A stretch of DNA of 64,000 nucleotides, taken from assembly GCA_023399155.1 (NCBI GenBank), contig JAEWQP010000002.1, positions 62,001 through 126,000 on the forward strand, in the 5' to 3' direction. The stretch is from Verrucomicrobiota bacterium (GTDB lineage: Bacteria > Verrucomicrobiota > Verrucomicrobiia > Opitutales > Opitutaceae). The notes under the pieces are model-generated. The model had not been told where the DNA came from. It ran no database searches and was given only the letters and a program-made list of their open reading frames with translations. Position numbers and translations under genes: made by a program. Position 1 is the first letter of the stretch. Each line of letters opens with the position of its first letter. Below are positions 41,435 through 49,564 of the stretch, piece after piece.

Positions 41435-43537
41435 TCAGTCGTCCGTGAGATTGGCGGGGTCGGTCTCGAGCTCGTGGCAGGCACGGATGAAACACGCGGC
41501 CGACCATGCCTGGTAGGCCTTGCCCATCGGCCGGCCGGTCTGGCCGTGTACCCATTCGTTGAATTCCCATTCTGTGCGGCGCCCGAGCCGGTTGAGTTCG
41601 GCGAGGCGAAGCAGTTCCCGGCACGCGACGTCGTGGAACCCGAGCCGGTGGATGAAACGCACCCACATCGCACCGATGAACGGCCAGATGCCGCCGTTGT
41701 GATAATGGTGCGGCAGGTTGAGAAGGTTCACGGTGTAGTAGGCACGCCAGTCCGGGTCGCCCGCCTGCACGACGGGGTAAAGGTTGGCCACCGGCCAGGG
41801 CTGGTTCACGCCGACGCCCCACATGAAGTGGAACGCGTGGCGGGCTCGCTCCGGGTCGAGCAGGTGCATCAGCGAAGCGAGGATGTTTCCGAATACGTCG
41901 CAGCGCCAGTTGAAGGCGAACGGCGTGATCTCGGCGATCAGGTAGGACGTGTCGCCGAGCGAGGACTGGCGCTCGGCGAAGCGGTGCGGGCGTAGGTCGT
42001 TCTCCGACCGCGTGGTCGGCCAGAAGATGTCGAGGATGCGCGTGCGGATCACCTGCGACCAGCGCAGGTAGTCGGCGGCCCGCTGAAAGTCGCCGACGAA
42101 CTCGAGCATGCGCCCGAAGCAGACATTGGTGCGAAACCAGAGCACCTCGTCGTAGAGCACGTGGTAGCTGCGGCCGAAGAGGTCGGTCCAGTCGCCCGCC
42201 TCAGGCACCTCAAGCAGGCCGTCGTTGTTGCTGTCGTGGGCGGAAAGCCAGTTCATCGCCCGCTGCAGCCGCTCGAAGTGCTCGTGCAGGAAGGCGTCGT
42301 CGCGCGTCCGCTGGTAGTAGTTGTAGAATGCGATGATGACCCAGAGGCCGCTGTCGATGGAACAGATGTTGCCCACGCCGGAATAGTCGGGCCGCAGGTC
42401 CTCCAGGCGGACATTGGCCGGGATCTGGCCGGTCGGAGAGATCGCGCGAAGCAGTGTATCCAAGGTGGCACGCGCGGTCGCCCGGATATCCGTGTTCTCC
42501 AGATCCAGCGTGTTGATCAGCGTGATCGAGCCGTCGCGCGCCCACACGGAGCGGTAGTTGGCGTCGGTCCCCGTGACGACGTTGTCCTCGAGCGAGCAGG
42601 CGCTGAATCCATGCGGGGTGATGTTGCGCCGCAGCGCGTCGACCGCCTTGCCGTAGGCGGTGCGCAGGAGGTCCTTGTCGGCCTCCGCCAGGCCTCCGAG
42701 TTCCGACCCGGAGAAGAGCATGCGAAACTGCGCGGCCATCTCCGCCGGCGGCACGGCCGGGCCCGTGAGCTTCACGCGCTCGCGCAGCACGCCGTAGTGG
42801 CGCAGGCCGTCGAGCACGCCGTCGGCCATCACGAGGCCCGAGGTGTAGACGGGAACCTTGACCGCGGCCTCGAAGAGCTCGGGCAATCCGTTGTCCGGGA
42901 TGATCCCGCGCACGCCCGGGACCAGGAACATGCTGCTGTCATTTCCGGTGTCGCCCGCGACCAGGACCCTGTCCAGCTCGATGCCGAGCTTGCCGCAGAG
43001 CCACGCGAGCGCGCCGCCCTTGGTCGAGCCGAGCGGCAGCACGTCGAGGTCGCGATTGCTTGAATACACGAGGTGAACCTGCAGGCCGGCCTCGGCCAGC
43101 GAGCGGCGTATCGCCTCGAGCTGGCGGCGCGTGGCGTTGCTCAGGAACCAGCTGGACTTGAACTCCGTGAGGAATTCCGCCGGCTGCGGCCGCACCCGCG
43201 GCACCTTGCTCATGACCGAACGGATCTTCTTGAGATCCCAGCCGGCCGCGAGGTGCGCGGCAAAGTCCCGCAGGTCCACGCGGCCCCGCCAGTCCACGAC
43301 CTGCGTCCCGACGCCGCCGATCACGAAGTCGGGTGCGGGAAGATCGCCGGAGTCAACGATCCGTCGCACATCGTCGATCAACCGGCCGGTGTTGTAGACC
43401 AGGAGGGGACGCTCGCCGCGCGGCGTCGACTCCCAGGCCAGCCGGAAGCGACGCGAGGATTCGGGATTGCCCAGGAGCGTGCCATCGAGGTCGCTGCTGA
43501 AGAGCCGGAACGGGGGCGTGGTGTTGGAATCAGGCAT
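41435..43537 (-). CDS. Sucrose-phosphate phosphatase fused to a GH100-like invertase domain
   Basis: Predicted 700-residue cytoplasmic two-domain protein. Residues 1-255 are a HAD-IIB phosphatase of the sucrose-phosphatase type: SSDLDGTLLGN with D16/D18, LLVYNTGRLIDD, and LVAGDTGNDSSMFL near 190-205. Residues 280-690 form an (alpha/alpha)6 hydrolase: VWARDGSITLINTL, ICSIDSGLWVIIAFYNYYQR, AEITPFAFNWRCDVFGNILA and HHYHNGGIWPFIGAMW. The SGLW and YHNGGxWP elements resemble GH100 neutral/alkaline invertases. The first domain would make sucrose and the second would cleave it to glucose and fructose. An alpha-glucosidase such as GH63 or GH133 is the main alternative for the second domain. The genes on either side fit sucrose metabolism. 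Confidence 0.82.
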   Translation of the reverse strand: MPDSNTTPPFRLFSSDLDGTLLGNPESSRRFRLAWESTPRGERPLLVYNTGRLIDDVRRIVDSGDLPAPDFVIGGVGTQVVDWRGRVDLRDFAAHLAAGWDLKKIRSVMSKVPRVRPQPAEFLTEFKSSWFLSNATRRQLEAIRRSLAEAGLQVHLVYSSNRDLDVLPLGSTKGGALAWLCGKLGIELDRVLVAGDTGNDSSMFLVPGVRGIIPDNGLPELFEAAVKVPVYTSGLVMADGVLDGLRHYGVLRERVKLTGPAVPPAEMAAQFRMLFSGSELGGLAEADKDLLRTAYGKAVDALRRNITPHGFSACSLEDNVVTGTDANYRSVWARDGSITLINTLDLENTDIRATARATLDTLLRAISPTGQIPANVRLEDLRPDYSGVGNICSIDSGLWVIIAFYNYYQRTRDDAFLHEHFERLQRAMNWLSAHDSNNDGLLEVPEAGDWTDLFGRSYHVLYDEVLWFRTNVCFGRMLEFVGDFQRAADYLRWSQVIRTRILDIFWPTTRSENDLRPHRFAERQSSLGDTSYLIAEITPFAFNWRCDVFGNILASLMHLLDPERARHAFHFMWGVGVNQPWPVANLYPVVQAGDPDWRAYYTVNLLNLPHHYHNGGIWPFIGAMWVRFIHRLGFHDVACRELLRLAELNRLGRRTEWEFNEWVHGQTGRPMGKAYQAWSAACFIRACHELETDPANLTDD

Positions 43538-43629
43538 GATCGACGAGAGCTGCTTCTTCCCGGGCCGGGGCGCGCCGGTCGACGGCGCGCGTCCGCGAGG
43601 GAACGTGTGGATGGCGGACGGCGCAAGCC

Positions 43630-44967
43630 TCAGTCGCCATCATTCCACGGCTCGTCCCAGTCGCTCTCGCTGAGCACGTTCATTGTCGGGCGGCCCTCGA
43701 CGAGTCCGATGAGGTGCTGGGCGACGCCCGTCCAGGTGAACAGGCTGCGCGCCTTGTGCGCGCCCATCCGGGACAGGCGCTGCGACAGGCGCGGGTGCTT
43801 GAGCGGCTTGAGCATCATGATCCCCAGGTCCTCGCGATCGAGCGGGTCGGCGTAGAGCGCGTGCCGCCCGAAGGTCACCGCGCGAAAGAGGCCGCCGTGG
43901 ATCGTCACGATCGTGGGCGTGCCGCACGCCATCGCCTCGATCGCGGTCATGCCGAACGGCTCGTAGCGGCTGCTGAGCACGAAGAGGTCGGCCGCGCGGT
44001 AATGATCGGCAAGTTCATCATCGGGAACAAAGCTCCCGAAGCGCACGCGTTTGCCGAGCTCGAGGGTGCGCACGCGCTCCTTGAGCTCGCGCAGGATCTT
44101 GCGCTCCAACGTGTCCATCGACTTGCCTCCGACGGCAAGGTGCAGGACGGCGTCCGGGATGCGCTGCGCAACCAGAGCGAACGCCTCGATGAGCAGGTCG
44201 TATCCCTTGTTGGTGGCGAGGCGGCCGAGCGCGAGGATTGTGGGGCCGCGGAAGCCGAGGCGGCGGCGCAGGAGCTGGCGCGTCGCGGTGCTGACGGGAA
44301 AGAAGCGGTTGTCATCGTAGCCCGGCGGCACCATGTGTACCTGGGTGACGGGTACACCGTAGTCCTCGACCACGCGCTCGATCTGTTCCGGCGTCGTCGC
44401 GATGACCATGTCGCACGTGCGATAAAGGATCGTCTCGTGCTGGATGCGCTCGCTGAAGTTGAACTCCGTCTCGAACTGGTCCGCCCGGTCGGGGTAATCG
44501 GTCTCCATCTGGCGTTTCTTCCACGATCCGAGCGAATGCGGGGTGTGCAGGTGCATCGCGCCGAGCGCCTCGGCGAGCCGCTGGCCGGCGATGCCCCCGT
44601 CCCAGTAGTGCGAATTGATGAACTCGTAGTGCACACGCTCGCGCTTGATGATGCGAAGGGCGTTCTCGGCCCATTCCATTAGTTCGCGATGCAGGTACTC
44701 CTTCATGATGAACCCCGGTCCGCCGCAGGCGGCGCGTATCACCCGTACCCGGCTGTTGACCATGTCGATCTCGGGCTGGTCCTCGAAGCGCCGTGTCCAG
44801 ATGTCCACGTCGAATCCGAGCTGCGCGAGCTTCTTGGAGAGTTCGAGGACGTAGACCACCTGGCCCCCGGTGTCGGCCGCCCCGAGCGGCGGGTTTGCAG
44901 CGACGTAGCCATGCGTGGAGACCATGGCGATGCGCGGGCGGGTTCGTTCGGAATGCAATACTGCCAT
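43630..44967 (-). CDS. Sucrose-phosphate synthase-like glycosyltransferase (family 4)
   Basis: Predicted 445-residue GT-B enzyme. The N-terminal domain has ADTGGQVVYVLELSKKLAQL (the G-G-Q-V-V-Y signature of sucrose synthase and sucrose-phosphate synthase), CGGPGFIMKEYLH and MHLHTPHSLGSWKKRQ. The donor domain has ILALGRLATNKGYDLLIEAF and the E-x7-E motif SSRYEPFGMTAIEAMACG. These elements match bacterial and plant sucrose-phosphate synthases, which join fructose-6-phosphate to glucose from UDP- or ADP-glucose. There is no fused phosphatase; that activity lies in the next gene. First gene of the minus-strand operon, 92 bases before the fusion gene. Other glucosyl- or mannosylglycerate synthases are less likely. 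Confidence 0.85.
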   Translation of the reverse strand: MAVLHSERTRPRIAMVSTHGYVAANPPLGAADTGGQVVYVLELSKKLAQLGFDVDIWTRRFEDQPEIDMVNSRVRVIRAACGGPGFIMKEYLHRELMEWAENALRIIKRERVHYEFINSHYWDGGIAGQRLAEALGAMHLHTPHSLGSWKKRQMETDYPDRADQFETEFNFSERIQHETILYRTCDMVIATTPEQIERVVEDYGVPVTQVHMVPPGYDDNRFFPVSTATRQLLRRRLGFRGPTILALGRLATNKGYDLLIEAFALVAQRIPDAVLHLAVGGKSMDTLERKILRELKERVRTLELGKRVRFGSFVPDDELADHYRAADLFVLSSRYEPFGMTAIEAMACGTPTIVTIHGGLFRAVTFGRHALYADPLDREDLGIMMLKPLKHPRLSQRLSRMGAHKARSLFTWTGVAQHLIGLVEGRPTMNVLSESDWDEPWNDGD

Positions 44968-45572
44968 TCCTCATCATACCGCACCTGAGACAATCGCAAG
45001 TCAGGGTTCTCCCGGAGGTCCCGACCCGAGCGCGGCCCGGGGCCCGACTCAGGATCCGGGTTGGCGCCGGACGCGGGCTACGGCATCCGGCGGTAGTGTT
45101 GACTTCAACAAAGTGGCCAGCCCGTGTTCAATATCGTAGGCCCAGGCCTGCGCTGAGGGTGGTCGGATCGAGCACGGCACGCGGCACGCGCCGCGTTTGT
45201 CCGATCTCGGACGTGCGCCACAACGGGTCATCCCGGCCGGTGCGAACACGCGCTCCGCAGTCGCCTCACCGCGGACCGATTCTTGTGCGCGGGGCCTGCA
45301 CGGGCACCCGAAGCACGTGGTGCAGGCGGAGCCCGAGCAGCAAAAAGGGCCGGCAGGCCGCGACCGGATGGCTTCGTCAGGGTGGGCTCAACGCAGGAAG
45401 GGAAGGGGCAGACGCCTCGGTGGTCGTGAATCCACAGGCACGAGAAGGATCGTCCGAGCCGGAGCTTTCTCACGAGTGGGGCGTAGGCCGCGGCTCGAGC
45501 AGGCACGAAAAAGGGGGTTGAGCCGCCTCCGGGTCCGCCTCAGCGTTGCCGGTTCTCGATTTCTCCGCGTCC
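44968..45572. other. Divergent intergenic region between the sucrose operon and ribH
   Basis: About 600 bases that must hold promoters for both directions. I see no domain in any open frame here. A 12-bp palindrome-like site, GTTGA-CT-TCAAC (45098-45109), could be an operator, but nothing shows which protein would bind it. No clear riboswitch before ribH. Confidence 0.4.
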
Positions 45573-46052
45573 ATGAGCTTCTCGCCTCCCGCTCCACTTT
45601 CCCTCGACGGTTCGGCCTGCCGCATCGGCATCGTTGCCGCGCGCTACAACCCGGAGCTGGTCGACTCGCTCGTCAACCAGGTGAAAACCTACCTCACGGC
45701 CGCGCGAGTGCCGGAGGCCGCCCTTACCGTCTGGCGCGTTCCGGGCTCCAATGAGATACCCGTGGCCGTATCCGCCATGCTTTGTCGGGGCGAGTTCGAT
45801 GCGGTCGTGGCGCTCGGCGTCATCGTCCGTGGCGGCACGATTCACTACGAGGTCATTGCCAACTCCTCGGCCATCGCCCTGCACGACGCGGCGATGACGG
45901 CCGGAGTTCCGGTGATCAACGGTATCGTTGTGGCGGAGAACATGGAGCAGGCCCGCGAGCGCTGCCTGGGCGAAGTGAATCGCGGCGCCGAGTTCGGCTG
46001 GGCCGCGCTCGAAATGGCGGTGCTCAAGCGCAGGCATTTTCCACGCAACTGA
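45573..46052 (+). CDS. ribH: 6,7-dimethyl-8-ribityllumazine synthase
   Basis: Predicted 159-residue enzyme of riboflavin synthesis; it condenses 5-amino-6-ribitylaminouracil with 3,4-dihydroxy-2-butanone 4-phosphate. Visible motifs are RIGIVAARYNPELVDSLVNQ (substrate-binding start), WRVPGSNEIPVA, and VVALGVIVRGGTIHYEVIAN, which holds the catalytic His and the phosphate-binding region. The length is normal. I use the ATG at 45573 rather than a TTG at 45546. It is followed nine bases later by nusB, a very common pairing in bacteria. Confidence 0.96.
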   Translation: MSFSPPAPLSLDGSACRIGIVAARYNPELVDSLVNQVKTYLTAARVPEAALTVWRVPGSNEIPVAVSAMLCRGEFDAVVALGVIVRGGTIHYEVIANSSAIALHDAAMTAGVPVINGIVVAENMEQARERCLGEVNRGAEFGWAALEMAVLKRRHFPRN

Positions 46053-46061
46053 ACCTTTCCC

Positions 46062-46502
46062 ATGGCCAAGACTTCCCAGCGGCGCGACAACCGCGTCACC
46101 GCGATGCAATTTCTGTATTCGTGGTCCATCAACCGGTCCGAGAACCTCGATCACGACCTGCACGAGTTCTTCGCGAGCAAGGAGCACCCGCGCGAGTATT
46201 ACGCGTTTGGCGAGCAACTCATCCACGGTGCGATTGAGAAGCTGCCGGATGTCGACGCCCGCATCCGCTCGCTCGCGGAGAACTGGGACTTTGACCGGAT
46301 CGCCAAGATCGACCTCGCCATCCTGCGACTCGCGATCTTCGAGATGCTATTCCGCAAGGACATCCCGCCGGTGGTCTCGATCAACGAGGCCATCGATTTG
46401 AGCAAGAGCTTCTCAAACAGCGACGCCAAGCGGTTCATCAATGGCATCCTCGACCGGCTCAAGGGGCAGCTCGACCGGCCCTCGCGCACCGCGTCGGAAT
46501 AA
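46062..46502 (+). CDS. nusB: Transcription antitermination factor NusB
   Basis: Predicted 146-residue all-helical RNA-binding protein. RRDNRVTAMQFLYSWSI opens the protein; VDARIRSLAENWDFDRIAKID and LRLAIFEMLFRKDIPPVVSI are the conserved second half, and INEAIDLSKSFSNSDAKRFI is the NusB C-terminal motif. With NusE it binds boxA in rRNA leaders and keeps transcription going. It is co-transcribed with ribH. Length fits the family. Confidence 0.95.
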   Translation: MAKTSQRRDNRVTAMQFLYSWSINRSENLDHDLHEFFASKEHPREYYAFGEQLIHGAIEKLPDVDARIRSLAENWDFDRIAKIDLAILRLAIFEMLFRKDIPPVVSINEAIDLSKSFSNSDAKRFINGILDRLKGQLDRPSRTASE

Positions 46503-46623
46503 AGCTGGCGCCCGCGTCGGGGTCGATGGGCGCCCGGGACGTGTTCTTCGGAGAACCCACAAAGCGCGCCCCGCACTTGCGGCTTGGCCGGCCGGCCAAT
46601 CCCGCGCATGACGGCCCTGCACC

Positions 46624-47343
46624 GTGATCCTGCTCCTTTTCGATCTCGACGGCACACTGGTGGACACCTCCGCGGACGATGCGCGACTGTATGCCGCGGC
46701 GTTGGCCGAGGTGGCGGGTGCACCCGTCCCGCTTGAGCCTTGGGAGCACTACCGGGAGGTCACGGCCTCGGCGATCGCGCGCGAGGCGCTTGCTCCCGTC
46801 CTCGGCCGCCGCGCTCGTGATGGCGAGGTCCATCAGGTGCGGGAGGCGCAGACGCGGCTCTGGGATCGCGCCTTTGCCGCAGGCGAGTTGAGCCTGCGGC
46901 CGATCCCGGGCGCCCTGGAGTTGTTCGCCGAGGCCCAGGCCCGTCGCGGATTCGTGGCAGCCGTCGCCACCGGCGGCTGGGGGCCGGCGGCGCTGATCAA
47001 GCTGCACGCGGCCGGCTTTCCCCTGGATGACCTTGTGATCGCCTCCTCCGACGACGCCGAGCGCCGACATGAGATTCTGAATACAGCCGCGATCCTGGCC
47101 GCGGCTGCGCGCGGATGCTTCGGTTTCTCCGGTCAGGTCGTGATCGGCGACGGCATCTGGGACGCGCGGGCGGCCCGGGCTGTCCAGGGCGGCATGGTCG
47201 GCGTGGCGAGCGAAGCCGGCCAGGCCACCCGGCTGCGCGCCGAGGGTGCTGCGGTAGTCGTGCCAGACCTCGTCGACCGCGCGCGGTTCTGGGCCGCCGT
47301 CGACACCGCTCTCAAACAACGCACAGCCGCGCCAGGGAACTGA
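46624..47343 (+). CDS. HAD-superfamily hydrolase, phosphoglycolate phosphatase-like
   Basis: Predicted 239-residue soluble phosphatase. LLFDLDGTLVDT (residues 4-15) is HAD motif I with D7 and D9. The cap region follows (helical, 18-85), then VAAVATGGWGP near motif II and VVIGDGIWDARAARAV for motif IV. A cap inserted after motif I marks subfamily I. The start is a GTG, as in several genes here. The exact phosphate ester is not clear; phosphoglycolate or a sugar phosphate is likely. It follows nusB by 121 bases. Confidence 0.87.
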   Translation: MILLLFDLDGTLVDTSADDARLYAAALAEVAGAPVPLEPWEHYREVTASAIAREALAPVLGRRARDGEVHQVREAQTRLWDRAFAAGELSLRPIPGALELFAEAQARRGFVAAVATGGWGPAALIKLHAAGFPLDDLVIASSDDAERRHEILNTAAILAAAARGCFGFSGQVVIGDGIWDARAARAVQGGMVGVASEAGQATRLRAEGAAVVVPDLVDRARFWAAVDTALKQRTAAPGN

Positions 47344-47366
47344 GGCCAGGCGGGAAGGGGGAAAAC

Positions 47367-47398
47367 GAAAAAGGTCCACCGCCGAAGCGGTGGACCTT
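47367..47398 (-). terminator. Rho-independent terminator of the VPDSG-CTERM gene
   Basis: A perfect 12-bp stem with a CGAA tetraloop (47371-47398) is followed on the minus strand by five T (47368-47372). It ends the VPDSG-CTERM gene and may also act, more weakly, after the HAD gene on the plus strand. Confidence 0.85.
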
Positions 47399-47425
47399 AA
47401 AGTGCGAACTTGAAGCAAACGACGT

Positions 47426-48013
47426 TCAGGCGACCCGGCGGCGCATGGCCACGAGACCGAGAAGCGCGAGTCCGAGCAGGCTCAGCGTTGTGGCTGAGTC
47501 GGGGACGGTCGAGCTGACCTGCGTAATGGTGGCTTCGACAGTGGCACCTTTGCAGCCGAGGCCCCAGAGCACGCCCTGATTGAACACCGCGTCGCTCAGG
47601 GCGACCGAGAAGACTCGATCGGCCGCGGTGACGAGCGCCGGGCCCGTCCAGGTCAGCACGCCGGCTTGAAACAGGCCGAGAAACTGGGTGGCCCCCCGCG
47701 TCGTGCCCGAGATGATCGCGCTCTCATCGGGCACTAGGAAGTCGAGGGTGGCGATGATCGACTTCGCAACACGGTCGTCCGCGTTGACCGCGGATTCCGA
47801 CGTCCAGATTCTGAAGAAGCTCAGCGTGGTCGACTGTCCATCGTTCAGGACGAAGGTGGAGCCGGCCAGCCCCGGGACCATCGAGGAATGCACAACAAGT
47901 CCGGGATCGGACGAATTCAGGGAAACGGATGATCCGTTGCCGATCGTGTAGGAGAGAGCCCAGGCCTGCGTCGAAGCGAGCAGAAGGGCGCCGATAGCGA
48001 GTATGGATTTCAT
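47426..48013 (-). CDS. Secreted protein with VPDSG-type C-terminal sorting signal
   Basis: Predicted 195-residue exported protein. A signal peptide (SILAIGALLLASTQAWA) is followed by a beta-rich domain of no known family. The C-terminus VPDSATTLSLLGLALLGLVA and then MRRRVA shows the sorting motif, a hydrophobic segment and a basic tail, close to VPDSG-CTERM signals processed by an exosortase. VPDSG-type signals are known from Verrucomicrobia. The protein is probably released or attached through the exopolysaccharide secretion system. No exosortase gene lies in this window. The ATG at 48013 is preferred over an upstream in-frame start at 48034. Confidence 0.85.
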   Translation of the reverse strand: MKSILAIGALLLASTQAWALSYTIGNGSSVSLNSSDPGLVVHSSMVPGLAGSTFVLNDGQSTTLSFFRIWTSESAVNADDRVAKSIIATLDFLVPDESAIISGTTRGATQFLGLFQAGVLTWTGPALVTAADRVFSVALSDAVFNQGVLWGLGCKGATVEATITQVSSTVPDSATTLSLLGLALLGLVAMRRRVA

Positions 48014-48035
48014 GGAGGTGGGGATTGGGAACAAG

Positions 48036-48054
48036 CGAGACTGGAAGAGTCTCG
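48036..48054. promoter_or_regulatory. Hairpin in the leader of the VPDSG-CTERM gene
   Basis: A perfect 7-bp stem CGAGACT/AGTCTCG with a 5-base loop lies 23 bases upstream of the ATG. If transcription starts at the sigma-54-like site it would be the first thing in the mRNA, so it may protect the 5' end. Confidence 0.45.
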
Positions 48055-48066
48055 ACTCCTATCCTA

Positions 48067-48082
48067 TGCACAACCAATGCCG
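48067..48082 (-). promoter_or_regulatory. Candidate sigma-54 promoter of the VPDSG-CTERM gene
   Basis: On the minus strand the site has GG and GC exactly ten bases apart, with C-A after GG and A after GC, close to the TGGCACG-N4-TTGCW consensus but with three mismatches. Transcription would begin near 48056, about 43 bases before the ATG. Sigma-54 control of sorting-signal proteins is known in some bacteria with PEP-CTERM systems. Confidence 0.3.
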
Positions 48083-48367
48083 GGTTCCCGCCGTGAAAGA
48101 CGCGGTTCAGCAATCAGCTCCTAAGCCTCTGAAACGTAGTCACTAGCGAATCGTATTAGCTGATTTTTCCCTCGCATTCACGCCACTGCTCGTGATGTCG
48201 GCTGTAAGGCGTTCGTACACATCATTCGTGGCAATCGGGCTGCCTGCGTTTCAATATGTTGATTCAAAATGACTTACGCCTGCTGTGCTTACCTGTAAGG
48301 TCAAAGCCGGCGCTTTCGTTCCCCAAGCCGGGGTATACAGCACAGTCAACTCGGTGGATCGGGGCCC
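48083..48367. other. Intergenic region, relatively AT-rich
   Basis: About 285 bases between the VPDSG-CTERM promoter area and the 3' end of the ABC permease gene. It is less GC-rich than the rest of the window. No gene, strong terminator or recognised RNA is seen, only a small palindrome CTTAC-CT-GTAAG near 48290. Confidence 0.4.
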
Positions 48368-49552
48368 TCAGTTCTTCGACCCCGTGGTCGCGATGCCCTG
48401 GATGAAGGTCTTCTGGGCGAAGAAGAACAACACGATGATCGGCACCACCGTGACGGCGCTCGCGGCCATGAGGAAGTTCCACTGCACGCCGCCGTGCGTG
48501 TTTTGGAACGCCTGCAGCGCCAGCGGAAGCGTGAACGTGTGCTTGCGCGTCAGATACATCAGGGGCGCGAGGAAGTCGTTCCACGCATGCAGGAAGTGGA
48601 ACAACGCCGAGACCGCGAGCACGGGCCGCGAAAGGGGCAGGATGATGCGCCAGAAGATCCGCCACTCGCTGCATCCGTCGATCCGCGCCGCCTCGCTCAG
48701 TTCCTCCGGGATGGTGCGAAAGAACTGCCGCATGAGGAAGATGTGGAAGGCGTTGCCAAGGAAGGTCGGCGCCCAGAGCGGGAGCAGGGTGCCGATCCAG
48801 CCGAGTTCCTGGAAGATGCCGAAGGTCGGCACCATCAGCACCGGAAACGGCATCATCATCGTGGCCAGCGTGAGGGCGAAAAATGCGTCGCGCCCGCGCC
48901 ACCGCAGCCGCGCGAAGCCATAGGCGACGATCGAGTTGGAGAGAACCGTGCCGATCACGCCCAGCACGCAGACGATGACGCTGTTGGCGAGAAAGCGCGG
49001 GAAGCCCACCTCCGCGTCACGCGCCCGCGGCTCCGCGCGCGCCTCGACGAACCCCTCGATCTCCTCGATGCTTCGGCCGCCCATGGCGAGCAGCGCCTTC
49101 GGGTAGTTGTCCCACCGGAAGCGAACCTGCGTGTCGATCGCCTCCGGCGGGAGCACGTCACGGAGGAGTTCCCGGTCGATCGTCTTCGAGCCCGTGGAAC
49201 GCTGTGTCACCTGTACCCAGCCGGGCATGACATCCTTGACGAGGCGGAGCGAAGGGTCCGCCGGGTCGAAGGCCCCGGTCGGGAGGACCATGCGGGCGCC
49301 GGCGCGCGTACCGCCCACGATCTCCACGAGCACCGACGGCGCCGGCACCACCAGGTCGTGCGTCACCTCCATGCGCCGCCCGTCCAGCACGGCGTAGTGC
49401 GCGAGCGGCACCAGGCGCGGCGGGTAAGCGAGCGTCTGCTCCGCCGGGGTCAGCGAGGTGATGAACATCCAGAGCAGCGGGAACCCGAACACCACGGCGC
49501 CGAACCCGAGGCAGGCATAGACGACGAACCGGGTGGTGAGTGACGGCCTCAT
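48368..49552 (-). CDS. Sugar ABC transporter permease, MalG-like, with large inserted loop
   Basis: Predicted 394-residue inner-membrane permease. Helix 1 (about 10-32) is followed by about 155 residues of mostly polar, probably periplasmic sequence, then five helices starting at FLANSVIVCVLGVIGTVLSN. The EAA motif that binds the ATPase is EAARIDGCSEWRIFWRIILP. MalG-type permeases have about 280 residues with a loop of roughly 50, so about 100 residues are extra here. The gene is the last of a three-gene importer operon, 12 bases after the partner permease. The ATG at 49552 is the only good start. The sugar is unknown. Confidence 0.9.
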   Translation of the reverse strand: MRPSLTTRFVVYACLGFGAVVFGFPLLWMFITSLTPAEQTLAYPPRLVPLAHYAVLDGRRMEVTHDLVVPAPSVLVEIVGGTRAGARMVLPTGAFDPADPSLRLVKDVMPGWVQVTQRSTGSKTIDRELLRDVLPPEAIDTQVRFRWDNYPKALLAMGGRSIEEIEGFVEARAEPRARDAEVGFPRFLANSVIVCVLGVIGTVLSNSIVAYGFARLRWRGRDAFFALTLATMMMPFPVLMVPTFGIFQELGWIGTLLPLWAPTFLGNAFHIFLMRQFFRTIPEELSEAARIDGCSEWRIFWRIILPLSRPVLAVSALFHFLHAWNDFLAPLMYLTRKHTFTLPLALQAFQNTHGGVQWNFLMAASAVTVVPIIVLFFFAQKTFIQGIATTGSKN

Positions 49553-49564
49553 GCGGTCGGCGTG

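Noticed and set aside
45098..45109. Palindrome as a defined operator
   Set aside because: A 12-bp site of this kind can occur by chance in 600 bases and no regulator is known; kept only as a note in the intergenic entry.
44793..45521. Open frame of 242 codons before ribH
   Set aside because: R/G/P-rich, antisense to the synthase start, no domain or ribosome-binding site.
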